DNA of 64,000 nt. It comes from Cupriavidus gilardii. GTDB taxonomy: Bacteria > Pseudomonadota > Gammaproteobacteria > Burkholderiales > Burkholderiaceae. Positions 54,729-62,602 of the stretch are shown piece after piece. The stretch's first letter is position 1. Every line of letters begins with the position of its first letter. The notes under the pieces were generated by a model. It saw only the letters and a program-made list of their open reading frames with translations, had not been told where the DNA came from and ran no database searches. The stretch lies in NCBI RefSeq assembly GCF_013314895.1, contig NZ_JABTYE010000019.1, positions 1 to 64,000 on the forward strand. Reading direction: 5' to 3'. The position numbers and the translations under genes are program-made.

Positions 54729-55358
54729 TCAGCGGTGATGCAGATGGGGGTGGTAGCGCGGCTCCGGCGCGGCCGGCTTGGCCGGCGCCTTCGCAGCGGG
54801 CGCACCGGACTGACCCGCCGTGCCGGAAGAACCAGGTTTCGCACCGGCAGGACTCGTGCCGCCAAGGCCGGCCGGCCTGCCGGCCAACGGACCGGCAGGC
54901 AGATCGTGCGCTGCCCTCGCCCCGGCCTGATCGACCTCCTCTGCCCCCGTGCCCGCACCGGCAACCCGCGCAGACCAGTCCTTCTGCATCAGGATGAAGT
55001 TGCCGAGCAGCGTCTCCAGCGCCGTGCGGTCGATCTTGGCCAGCGGCATGGTCTGATGCAGGATCAGCGTGCCCGACTGCGGCTCCAGGCCTAGCGCGGC
55101 GCCATGGTCGCGCAGCGGTTCCACCCCGGTGGCCAGCATCTCCTTGACCAGTTCGCGGTCGAGCCGCTCCGGCAGCTCCTCGGCGATCAATCCCACCAGC
55201 ACCAGATTGTGGTTGTCGTCGTCGCGGCGGAAGGTGATCGGGTACTCCTCGTCGACGCGGATATGGCACAAGCCGTCTTCGTCGAATGCCATTTCGGGAA
55301 TCCCGATCGATTCGCCGAACTCCGCCAGCAGGCGGTCAAATCCATCCAGTCTGTTCAT
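54729..55358 (-). CDS. CesT-family type III secretion chaperone with Pro/Ala/Gly-rich tail
   Basis: A 209-residue acidic protein. Residues 1-130 follow the class I chaperone plan: an N-terminal helix (LDGFDRLLAEFGESIGI), then beta-strands MAFDEDGLCHIRVDEEYPITFRRDDDNHNLVLVGLI, and a C-terminal helix (LETLLGNFILMQKDW). The last 75 residues are low-complexity Ala/Gly/Pro and end in HPHLHHR, which is unusual for this class. CesT proteins bind and deliver effectors. No obvious effector gene adjoins. The ATG at 55358 has GGAG 7 bases upstream. A NarL-type regulator diverges upstream. Confidence 0.72.
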   Translation of the reverse strand: MNRLDGFDRLLAEFGESIGIPEMAFDEDGLCHIRVDEEYPITFRRDDDNHNLVLVGLIAEELPERLDRELVKEMLATGVEPLRDHGAALGLEPQSGTLILHQTMPLAKIDRTALETLLGNFILMQKDWSARVAGAGTGAEEVDQAGARAAHDLPAGPLAGRPAGLGGTSPAGAKPGSSGTAGQSGAPAAKAPAKPAAPEPRYHPHLHHR

Positions 55359-55583
55359 TTCGCGCTCCAGTCGCATGCGTTGACACATCGGTTCCGTGCA
55401 TCGATCGACATCGATGCCGCGAGTCGATGCTGCCGCTCGTCGGCCCTCATTTCCATCTCATCGTTCCATCATTTATTGCTCATTGTCGCTACCTAGACTG
55501 GCGCCATCCTGAACCGAGACCTATCGGGCCAATACCTGGCATCGGACGCGACTCGGATTCCGGCATAGTCTTCGGAGCAACAC

Positions 55584-56318
55584 ATGACTATCCAAACGTT
55601 GAACAGCCTTGCCGTACTGCCTCGCCTGGTGCAATCGGCACGCCGTCCCATCACCGCCCATCTGGCCGCCACCCGTGTGGTGCTGGTCGACGATCACGCC
55701 GTGATGCGCGAAGGACTGAAATCGCTGCTGACCAAGGCCGATCCCACGGTCGACATCGTTGGCGAAGCGTCGGACGGACACGGGGCCGTCCATGCCTGCC
55801 TGCAGTTCCATCCCGACCTGGTACTGATGGACCTCCAGTTGCGCTCGCTCGACGGTGTCGACGCCATTGCGACGATTCGTCGCAGATGGCCCGGCATCCG
55901 CGTGGTGGTACTCGCCGGCCTGCATTCCGAGAACCGCGCCGCCGCCGCACTGCGCGCCGGCGCCCACGCCTATGTCCTCAAGCGCAGCAATCTGGAAAAG
56001 CTGATGGCGGCGCTGCATGCGGTTCGACAGGACATGGCCTATCTCGATCCGGACATCGACCTGGAACAGGTCGATGCGATGCGCCGTACCGAGGGTGACG
56101 ACGGCAGCCATGTGGCCGCCGCCGGACTGACGCCGCGCGAGCGGCAGATACTGAAGCTCGTTGCCGAGGGACATACCAACCGGCGTGTCGCCGAGCGGCT
56201 GTCGATCAGCCTGAAGACGGTCGAAACGCACCGGATGAATCTGATGCGCAAGCTCGACGCCCACAATGTCGCCGACCTGTCCAAATGGGCGCGGCGACTT
56301 GGACTGATCGACGTCTGA
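55584..56318 (+). CDS. NarL/FixJ-family response regulator (type III locus)
   Basis: A 244-residue regulator with a 30-residue extension before the receiver domain (RVVLVDDHAVMREGLKSLL; phospho-acceptor D83 in LVLMDLQLRSLDG; conserved Lys in YVLKRSNLEKL). A LuxR-type helix-turn-helix follows (LTPRERQILKLVAEGHTNRRVAERLSISLKTVETHRMNLMRKL, about 182-226). No cognate kinase is in the window. It is the only plus-strand gene in this part of the type III locus and is likely a local regulator of it. GGAG lies before the ATG. Confidence 0.88.
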   Translation: MTIQTLNSLAVLPRLVQSARRPITAHLAATRVVLVDDHAVMREGLKSLLTKADPTVDIVGEASDGHGAVHACLQFHPDLVLMDLQLRSLDGVDAIATIRRRWPGIRVVVLAGLHSENRAAAALRAGAHAYVLKRSNLEKLMAALHAVRQDMAYLDPDIDLEQVDAMRRTEGDDGSHVAAAGLTPRERQILKLVAEGHTNRRVAERLSISLKTVETHRMNLMRKLDAHNVADLSKWARRLGLIDV

Positions 56319-56332
56319 TCTGGCAGCGGACA

Positions 56333-56857
56333 TCACGCGGGCGCCTTCGGCGCCTGCTGTGCGCCGCTTCGCATCATGTATCTGACGTGCACCATGCCCG
56401 GGGCCGAGTCCGGGTCGCAGTGCGCGCCCAGCCTGCGGTACACGTCGAGCAGACGGCGGCCCAGCAATGCTTCGTCGCCCTCGTCCTCTTTCCCCAGCGG
56501 CACCAGCCCTTCCACCACCGACACCTCCGGTACCGATCGCTCGACCGCATGAATCAGCGATACCAGCACGCGCATGGCGCCGGCATGGTCTGCCGGGGCG
56601 TCGAGGGCCGTCATGTCGCAAATCCATAGCACCTCCTGGGCAACGCGATAAATCAGCTCGAGCGTTGAGACTCGCACGCGCCTGCCCAACTCGAACTCCG
56701 ACTCCCCGAGGTAGGCCGTTTCCGTACTGAGGCCTCTCGCATGCAGGAAGCGCGTTACGGGGTCCGCGTCCGCAGCATGCAGCAAAGCGATGCGCCGCGT
56801 TCGGACGCCGGCGTCTTCCGGTTCGCGGTAGTCCATATCCGGCATGGAATTGATCAT
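56333..56857 (-). CDS. Unrecognised type III locus protein
   Basis: A 174-residue, mostly helical protein without membrane segments or a signal peptide: MINSMPDMDYREPEDAG, FLHARGLSTETAYLGESEFELGRRVRVSTLELIYRVAQEVLWICD, and a C-terminal RRLLDVYRRLGAHCDPDSAPGMVHVRYMMRSG. I do not recognise a family. It follows the translocator gene sctB by 121 bp on the same strand and converges with the NarL-type regulator (14-bp gap), so it may be a chaperone, effector or regulator of the secretion system. The start is uncertain (ATG 56857 or 56845); neither has a clear ribosome site. Confidence 0.55.
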   Translation of the reverse strand: MINSMPDMDYREPEDAGVRTRRIALLHAADADPVTRFLHARGLSTETAYLGESEFELGRRVRVSTLELIYRVAQEVLWICDMTALDAPADHAGAMRVLVSLIHAVERSVPEVSVVEGLVPLGKEDEGDEALLGRRLLDVYRRLGAHCDPDSAPGMVHVRYMMRSGAQQAPKAPA

Positions 56858-56978
56858 GATCGAAGCGCCGCCCGGGGACGGGCGGCACGGTTTGCAAGGG
56901 AGTGGGAAAGGAGGAAGGTCGCGCCGGTCGATGCCAAAGACCACCGCGCGCGAGGCGAACGACGCGCCGTGGCTTCGG

Positions 56979-57581
56979 TCAACGCGGCGCGACGGTGGCC
57001 TTCAGTATCGCAACCGATTCCTGAGTCAGCTGATTGGCGTCCTGCAGATACTGCTGGCGGTGCTGGGCGGCGTTATCCTGCGCCTTCGATGCATCTCGCT
57101 CCGCGGACTCCGACACGTTGCGCGACAGATCCGAGTGGATCTGCTCCTCCTCCGCCTCGTTGCGCTTGGCAGCAGCGCCCATCTGCCCGGCATTGCTCAA
57201 CATGGTGGTGGTCGGCGTGCTCAAATGCGAGCCAATTTCCACGCCCGTGGCAAAGTTGAGATTGGTCGTCCTGGAGCCCCAGATACCCCCGCCGCCTCCG
57301 AGGGCCAGGCCGGCAACGCCGGCGAAGATGCCGACGGCGCCGGAAATATATTCCGCGTCGCGGCGCTTGTCCTTTGCCTCCATGGCCTGTGTGAACGCAC
57401 TCTTCTGCAGCTGCACGACGTTCTGCTCCAGCTGGGCATGACATACCACGTAGGTATCGTAGAGCTGCTTCATGGAACGCTGAATTTCGAGAATCATTGC
57501 GCGCGCCGACATCATCCTGTACGAGGTATCGGACGCGTCTGTTCTCTGGGGCAGCACGATATTGGTTGGGGTGACATTCAT
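56979..57581 (-). CDS. sctB: Type III translocon minor subunit, SctB (BopD/YopD-like)
   Basis: A 200-residue protein with a single hydrophobic segment (about 80-101: ISGAVGIFAGVAGLALGGGGGIW), flanked by amphipathic helical regions and a C-terminal Gln/Ala/Glu-rich coiled coil (AAAKRNEAEEEQIHSDLSRNVSESAERDASKAQDN). One membrane segment and its place just after the SctE gene fit the YopD/BopD/EspB class, which joins SctE in the host-membrane pore. Strong AGGAG before the ATG. It is shorter than Bordetella BopD. Assignment is by architecture and position. Confidence 0.75.
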   Translation of the reverse strand: MNVTPTNIVLPQRTDASDTSYRMMSARAMILEIQRSMKQLYDTYVVCHAQLEQNVVQLQKSAFTQAMEAKDKRRDAEYISGAVGIFAGVAGLALGGGGGIWGSRTTNLNFATGVEIGSHLSTPTTTMLSNAGQMGAAAKRNEAEEEQIHSDLSRNVSESAERDASKAQDNAAQHRQQYLQDANQLTQESVAILKATVAPR

Positions 57582-57680
57582 TGTCGTTACTCCTGTGGGT
57601 TCAGTTACTACACGACGATCCGAGGCCCTGTGAACGCAGGATCCGGTCGGATCGTCCCGATAACGGCGCAGCGGTCCGCG

Positions 57681-59231
57681 TCAGACTCCGGCGCCGACCG
57701 CTTCAAGCGCGACGTCGCGCGTCTCGGCAAGCGCCGTGGTGATCTTCTGGGTCGTGTCGATCTGATCCTGCGTCACGCGCTCCAGCGCGTTCTTGTTCTC
57801 CTTGACCTGCCGCCCGATCAGATCGATCACGAATTGCAGCATCATGGCGTGAATCATCATCCGATCGATCTCTTCCTTCCGGCCGGCGGCTTCCACGCGC
57901 AGCGCGTGATGGACGATCTGCTGCGTGTTGGGCGCAATCACCTTGGCCGTGGTCAGCGGGGCGTCGAGCGTGGCGGCAACCTTGACCGCTGCGCGCGCCA
58001 CCAATCGCAGCAATTGCTTCTGCACCTGCTCGATGAAGCCTGACGTCACGGCCTCGGTGGTCATGCCGCGCATTTGCTTCGCAGCCTCCAACAATGCGCT
58101 TTCCACGATCTGCTCGAGCGCCTGGTTCGAGAACGCCTTGGTGCAGGCGTTCACCACGTTCTGCCGGCCGGGAATGACCTGCAGCGCGTTGCGTACCTGG
58201 TCGCCGACTTCGTCAACCAGCGTTTTCGCCATATCCTTGGCCAGTTTCGATGCGGCATTGGCGGCATCGCCTCCCTGGTCCATCGCGCGCACCAGCGTCA
58301 CGCCGACCGAACTGGTGCCGGACTCCGCCCCCGTTTGCAGAAGGGTGCTGGCCGCCTTGCCAAGGATGGCGTTGGCCACCTTTGCCATCCGGGCGACCGA
58401 GATCAGGCTGACGACGCCGGCCGCCGCGCCGAGGGCCATCTCGCTCTTCGCCAGGTTGCCGATATGCGAGCCCAGTTTGCCGGCGAGCTCGGGATGCGCC
58501 ATCTGAATGCTCAGCAGGGTGCATTTGGCCATGCCGACCAATCCGGCGCTCAAATCGAGAATCCCCATCGGCTGGCCGGTGGCCAGCTTCAGCGCACCGG
58601 TCACCACCTGCGCGAGCGAGGTCGCCCAACCCAACACCAGCGCCGCAATCTGGCCCTTGCCGGCCTTGCGCTCGAGCTGCTGCTGCTTCTCGGCGGCTTC
58701 CTTCTCCTTGCGCTGCTTCTCCTCGATGGCGGCGAGTTCCTGCTTGCGCAGGTCCCGGGTATTTTCGAGATTGGCGCGCGTCATGTCGGCCGTAAACTGC
58801 GTGGCCTCCAGTTGCAGCTGCAGCAATACCGCCTCCGGATTCAGCGCGCGCTGGTAGAACGCGTGCAGCGAGTCGGTCGCCTTGCCAAGATCGTTCAAGG
58901 CCAGATCCGTCCCCTTGCCATCTCCCTTGACTGCCGCGGCGGCCGTACGAACCGCCCCGGACAGGATGCCGATGACGCTGTCCCAGGCCTCCCCCGCGGC
59001 ACGCGCGTCCACCGCGCGCATCGCTGACGGCGGCGGCTTGAGCAGCGATGACATCTGGACTGGCGCCTCGGATACCTCGGCGGCCGGCACGCTGACGCAA
59101 GGCTGCGCGACCGTGCCCGCCTGAACGCTCTTCCTTGCTTCCATTGTTTCGGGGCGGACATCGCCCCATTCCCAGCCCGGCATGAATCCGGCCTGGTGTA
59201 GTGCATTGGCACCGTTCATTCCACCGTTCAT
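57681..59231 (-). CDS. sctE: Type III translocon major subunit, SctE (BopB/YopB-like)
   Basis: A 516-residue pore-forming translocator. An N-terminal region is followed by a coiled coil (about 150-190, ending EEKQRKEKEAAEKQQQLERK) and two hydrophobic hairpin segments (about 195-216, IAALVLGWATSLAQVVTGALKL; and about 265-290), the YopB/IpaB plan. A long helical C-terminus follows. The start ATG overlaps the stop of the chaperone gene by 4 bp, with an excellent GGAGGAG inside the chaperone's last codons. Forms the translocation pore with SctB after secretion. Confidence 0.85.
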   Translation of the reverse strand: MNGGMNGANALHQAGFMPGWEWGDVRPETMEARKSVQAGTVAQPCVSVPAAEVSEAPVQMSSLLKPPPSAMRAVDARAAGEAWDSVIGILSGAVRTAAAAVKGDGKGTDLALNDLGKATDSLHAFYQRALNPEAVLLQLQLEATQFTADMTRANLENTRDLRKQELAAIEEKQRKEKEAAEKQQQLERKAGKGQIAALVLGWATSLAQVVTGALKLATGQPMGILDLSAGLVGMAKCTLLSIQMAHPELAGKLGSHIGNLAKSEMALGAAAGVVSLISVARMAKVANAILGKAASTLLQTGAESGTSSVGVTLVRAMDQGGDAANAASKLAKDMAKTLVDEVGDQVRNALQVIPGRQNVVNACTKAFSNQALEQIVESALLEAAKQMRGMTTEAVTSGFIEQVQKQLLRLVARAAVKVAATLDAPLTTAKVIAPNTQQIVHHALRVEAAGRKEEIDRMMIHAMMLQFVIDLIGRQVKENKNALERVTQDQIDTTQKITTALAETRDVALEAVGAGV

Positions 59232-59812
59232 TCCACTCCTCCCTGGTTTGGCGCGGCTTCGCTCCGGATCGGTGCGACCGATGCCAGCGACTGCAGCGAT
59301 CGCAACGATTGCTCGGCGAGGCCGCGCAGTTCCTGATGTTCCGTCTGTTGTCCGCACCACTTGATGGCGGCTTCGTACGCCTCGGCTGCCTTGCCGTATT
59401 CGCCGCACAGCTGCAGGCTCAATCCCGCCAGATAGGGAGGCTGTGGCTCCCACATCCGCATGCCGGCGCTGCGCACGAAGCAGTAGATCGCCTCGTCGTG
59501 CCGATGCAGCTTCTGCAGACACAGCCCGAGCGATAGCCAATAGTCGTAGGAATGCGGATCGATGGCCGCCAGCGCGAAGAAGATCTGCCGGGCGCCCTCG
59601 TGATCGCCCGCCTCGTATCGCTGGCAGGCATACGCATACAGCGTCTCGAGCGCAACCGCGTCGAGCCCGAACAGGCCCCGCAAGCTGCCGCCTTCGGCGA
59701 CATACTGCTGGACGGCGGCCTGCGGGCCATCGGGTGCACCGACGGCCGCGGGCAACGATGCCGTCATGGCCTCTGCTGGCGAATCCCCTGCCGACCTCCA
59801 ACGACGCTTCAC
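59228..59812 (-). CDS. sctG: Translocator chaperone, SycD/LcrH/BcrH-type TPR protein
   Basis: A 194-residue class II chaperone. Three tandem TPRs (about 60-165) are visible: ALETLYAYACQRYEAGDHEGARQIFFALAAIDPHSYDYWLSLGLCLQKLHRHDEAIYCF is the SycD/LcrH signature, then PPYLAGLSLQLCGEYGKAAEAYEAAIKW. It holds the translocators in the cytoplasm before secretion. The start is GTG at 59812, favoured by a perfect AGGAGA six bases upstream; an ATG at 59767 is the alternative. It sits directly before the sctE gene, as in other systems. Confidence 0.9.
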   Translation of the reverse strand: MKRRWRSAGDSPAEAMTASLPAAVGAPDGPQAAVQQYVAEGGSLRGLFGLDAVALETLYAYACQRYEAGDHEGARQIFFALAAIDPHSYDYWLSLGLCLQKLHRHDEAIYCFVRSAGMRMWEPQPPYLAGLSLQLCGEYGKAAEAYEAAIKWCGQQTEHQELRGLAEQSLRSLQSLASVAPIRSEAAPNQGGVE

Positions 59813-59837
59813 GGTTCTCTCCTGATTCGCTCTACCG

Positions 59838-60464
59838 TCAAATCTTGGAAACGACCGTTTCCTTGACGCGCTTGGTCTGATCGATCAGCGAGGTCAGCAG
59901 TTGCTGAAACACCTGCAGCAGGCCGAGAGCAAGCTGCATCTGCTGCATGTACTGGCTGTTCGCATCGCTGTATTTGCTCTTGTCGATCTCCAATGAGCTG
60001 ATCACCGTGTTCAGCTCGTCGACGGAATATTCCTGATCGGCGAACTCCTGGAAGGTGGCGAATTTTTCCTGAGGCTTGTAGCCCTTTACCTCCAGGTTGT
60101 TGCTCCACAGGTACCAGGCGAGCTGCGAGCCAAGCTTGACCTTCTTGGTTGGATCGTCGCTGCGTATCTGGTCGATCAGCACACGGACCGAGTTCTTCAG
60201 CTGCTCGATGGCTCTGGCCATATCGTTGTTGTATCGGTAGTCCTCCATCCGGGCACCGACCTCCTGGCGCTGGCTGTCGATCGCCATGAACATGGCCTGA
60301 AAGTTGGCGGCATCGGTTGCCGCCAGCGGCGTGTAATTGCGCGTGACCAAAGGCCCGTTCGTCGGCGCTTCGATGACGGAGGTGGGCGGCGTCGGCAGTG
60401 TCGCCGCGATCGGCATATCGGTCTGGGCTTGTCCAGGGGTGGGTCTTGGTGCTACAGCGGGCAT
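59838..60464 (-). CDS. sctA: Type III filament/tip protein, SctA (Bsp22/EspA-like)
   Basis: A 208-residue secreted protein. The Pro/Thr-rich N-terminus (MPAVAPRPTPGQAQTD...) is a plausible secretion signal. A helical domain follows (about 55-160), and the C-terminal coiled coil (YSDANSQYMQQMQLALGLLQVFQQLLTSLIDQTKRVKETVVSKI) is typical of EspA/Bsp22 filament subunits. Length equals Bsp22 (about 205). It lies immediately before the translocator chaperone (25-bp gap), as tip genes usually do. It polymerises or caps the needle and contacts SctE and SctB. GGAG precedes the ATG. Confidence 0.75.
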   Translation of the reverse strand: MPAVAPRPTPGQAQTDMPIAATLPTPPTSVIEAPTNGPLVTRNYTPLAATDAANFQAMFMAIDSQRQEVGARMEDYRYNNDMARAIEQLKNSVRVLIDQIRSDDPTKKVKLGSQLAWYLWSNNLEVKGYKPQEKFATFQEFADQEYSVDELNTVISSLEIDKSKYSDANSQYMQQMQLALGLLQVFQQLLTSLIDQTKRVKETVVSKI

Positions 60465-60498
60465 GTTTCACTCCATTCAATCATCAATATCAGCCGCG

Positions 60499-60951
60499 TC
60501 ATGCAAAACGGCGCACGCGCTTTCTCTTTGGCGCGATCGCCGCGTCCTCGGCACGAGGCGTCACCGGGACGGATTTCTCGTTGTCTTCACCGCCGCGCAG
60601 ACCGAACACCTTCTGCTTGTAGCGCTGCATCTCGCGGCGATCCTGCGCGGAGCGCAGATTCATTTCCTTGATCAGGGCCTGCAACTGGTGCATGCGGCGT
60701 TCGGCGTCCTCGATGTCGCCGCGGCATTCCGCCAGCGCAGCTTCCAGCGAGACGACGGCCTCGGCCGCCTTCGGATCCTTGCTGGCACGCAGATAGAGAT
60801 CGTCGATACGCCGCTGGATCGCAGCCCAATCGCTCATCTCCTTGTGCAACATCTCGCGCAGGCGATCCAGGGTTTCCCAGGCGTCCTTCCACACTTGCTC
60901 GTGCTGCTGCTCCTGGTTCTGGCCCTTGTCTTCCTGTTTTCCTTGTTCCAT
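60499..60951 (-). CDS. Coiled-coil type III locus protein of unknown family
   Basis: A 150-residue, charged and nearly all-helical protein. A Gln/Glu-rich head (MEQGKQEDKGQNQEQQHEQVW) is followed by a long coiled coil (about 20-115: LDRLREMLHKEMSDWAAIQRRIDDLYLRASKD..., LEAALAECRGDIEDAERRMHQLQALIKEMN) and a basic C-terminus ending PKRKRVRRFA. It has AGGAG before the ATG and lies 34 bp upstream of the tip gene. Likely a tip-protein chaperone or a stalk-type (SctO-like) component; the sequence does not decide. Confidence 0.65.
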   Translation of the reverse strand: MEQGKQEDKGQNQEQQHEQVWKDAWETLDRLREMLHKEMSDWAAIQRRIDDLYLRASKDPKAAEAVVSLEAALAECRGDIEDAERRMHQLQALIKEMNLRSAQDRREMQRYKQKVFGLRGGEDNEKSVPVTPRAEDAAIAPKRKRVRRFA

Positions 60952-61108
60952 TTCGTTCGACTCCTTTGGAAGTCCGTGGACCTGACTCTACGGATCATGG
61001 CTTCACGAATCTATTGAAAAAACCGGTGCGCTAAAGCATTTGGCTACTGTTCAGGTAATGGGCTCGCGGGCTGCTGTCTGTCGGCGCGTCCAAGGGCCGC
61101 ATCGACGC

Positions 61109-61372
61109 TCACGCACGCTTTGCCGCGAGCCGGCGCCATACCTTGTCGACCGTACGCGTACCGGCGCCGCAGAGCTCGCGCAGCGCGTTCAGCGTGGCGA
61201 AGGCCTCGGGAGTCTGCGGCTCGCGCAGCTGTGCTTCGATACGTCGGCGTGCGCGCGCCAGTTCGGCGCGCAACTGCTTGCGCAGGACGCCATCGCTGTC
61301 CTCGGCCAGACGGCCTTCGATCCTGGTGCCATACAGGGAAGGTTTCGGCGCGGATTTCGAGGTGGGCTCCAT
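61109..61372 (-). CDS. YscE/SsaE-family type III co-chaperone
   Basis: An 87-residue helical-hairpin protein: YGTRIEGRLAEDSDGVLRKQLRAELARARRRIEAQLREPQTPEAFATLNALRELCGAGTRTVDKVWRRL. This fits the EscE/YscE/SsaE pattern (xLExRLAxDxxGxLRxxL... then xxxLxALxxAxxxAxxVLxxLW). In other systems it forms a heterodimer that keeps the needle subunit soluble. The ATG at 61372 shares one base with the sctD stop (TGATG), with GGAG 6 bases upstream; a GTG at 61375 is possible. The needle subunit itself is not in the window. Confidence 0.7.
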   Translation of the reverse strand: MEPTSKSAPKPSLYGTRIEGRLAEDSDGVLRKQLRAELARARRRIEAQLREPQTPEAFATLNALRELCGAGTRTVDKVWRRLAAKRA

Positions 61373-62595
61373 CACAACTCCAGCGGTAGATGCATCAGCT
61401 CGCCCTCGCGCTCGAGGTCGATGCCGTTGCGGTCCAGATGCACGATCACGTGGCCTGCGGGCAGCCGGCTACCGGCCTTCAGGCGCGTGCCGTTGGCCAG
61501 ATCGAGAAAGGCCAGCTCGCCGCTGCCGCCGAAGCTGACCACCGGCGCGGGAAAGATGCCGGTCTGGATCGACCGGGTCGGGATGTTCTGGAAGATGACC
61601 TTCGGCGCATCGGGATGCACGCCGGCAAATGCGTGCGTGACCGCGGACAGGCTGCGCTGCGCGCCGTCGTCGAGCACGCCGGTGATCAGGATCAGGTCCT
61701 TCTCGCGCGCGACGCTCAGACGCCCGAGCAGGCCCGCGTCGCGCAGCATGCCGATCAACGTCTTGACGCTGGTGCCGACCGGATCTTCGACCGACCATCG
61801 CTGCAGCCCCTGCATCGACGACAGCATGGACACTGCCCGGCGCCAGCGTGCGTCGGCCTGGATGGTGCCCTGGATGGTCACCGAGCCGATCGATGGGCCG
61901 GGCCGCGCCCGCGCCTCGCTGAAGCCATGCAGGTTCAGCACGGCCTGCACGTTGCGCACCAGTTCGTCCTGGCACAAGGTCTGGTCGCGATACGGCTTGC
62001 CATGCTCGCGCAGCTTGTCGACCAGCGCGTTGCGCGCCGTCGAATCGAGGCAGCTGCCGCCGAGCACCATCAGCCCGTCCGGCTGCGTGGCAACGTCGAT
62101 GCCCTGCTGCCGCGCCCGCTTGCGCCATTCGGCGAGCCATTCTTCGCGGTTCACCACCGCGCTGTCCGGCTGCAGCATGCCGTAGGCCCAGATCGCCGCG
62201 CCCGCGCTGCCGGACATCAGCAGCACCAGCCCCGCGTACGCGAGCACCGTGGACACGATGCCGCGCCGCTCATCGCGCCGGGACGGTACCTTGCGATCGG
62301 GCAAGGGCCGATCGGCATTGCCGATCAGCAGCGCAAGGCCGCCGATGTCGACGACCTTCTCCAGCGGCAACGGCCCCTCCACCGGCCTGGTCGGCGCGCC
62401 TTCGATCCATACCGGCACCGTCGTGCGCAGCAGCACCCCTTGCTCGGTGCAGTCGAGCACCGCGCGGCCGCCGCCCTCGAGCATGACGTCGAGATCGGGG
62501 TCGGCGCCGCCGATGGTGAACTCGCCCTCGGGCAAGCGCAGCCGGCGTCCGGCCAGCGGTCCGCTAAGGATCTTGATCTGGTATCGGTATTTCAT
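61372..62595 (-). CDS. sctD: Type III inner-membrane ring protein SctD
   Basis: A 407-residue bitopic protein. The cytoplasmic FHA-like domain (about 1-95: RYQIKILSGPLAGRRLRLPEGEFTIGG) is followed by one membrane helix (about 113-139) and periplasmic ring-building (BON-like) modules (about 150-400), the BscD/YscD plan. It forms the outer part of the inner-membrane ring and contacts the secretin SctC encoded directly upstream, whose stop is 7 bp before this ATG. A GTG two codons upstream is possible. Confidence 0.88.
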   Translation of the reverse strand: MKYRYQIKILSGPLAGRRLRLPEGEFTIGGADPDLDVMLEGGGRAVLDCTEQGVLLRTTVPVWIEGAPTRPVEGPLPLEKVVDIGGLALLIGNADRPLPDRKVPSRRDERRGIVSTVLAYAGLVLLMSGSAGAAIWAYGMLQPDSAVVNREEWLAEWRKRARQQGIDVATQPDGLMVLGGSCLDSTARNALVDKLREHGKPYRDQTLCQDELVRNVQAVLNLHGFSEARARPGPSIGSVTIQGTIQADARWRRAVSMLSSMQGLQRWSVEDPVGTSVKTLIGMLRDAGLLGRLSVAREKDLILITGVLDDGAQRSLSAVTHAFAGVHPDAPKVIFQNIPTRSIQTGIFPAPVVSFGGSGELAFLDLANGTRLKAGSRLPAGHVIVHLDRNGIDLEREGELMHLPLEL

Positions 62596-62602
62596 GACCA
62601 CT

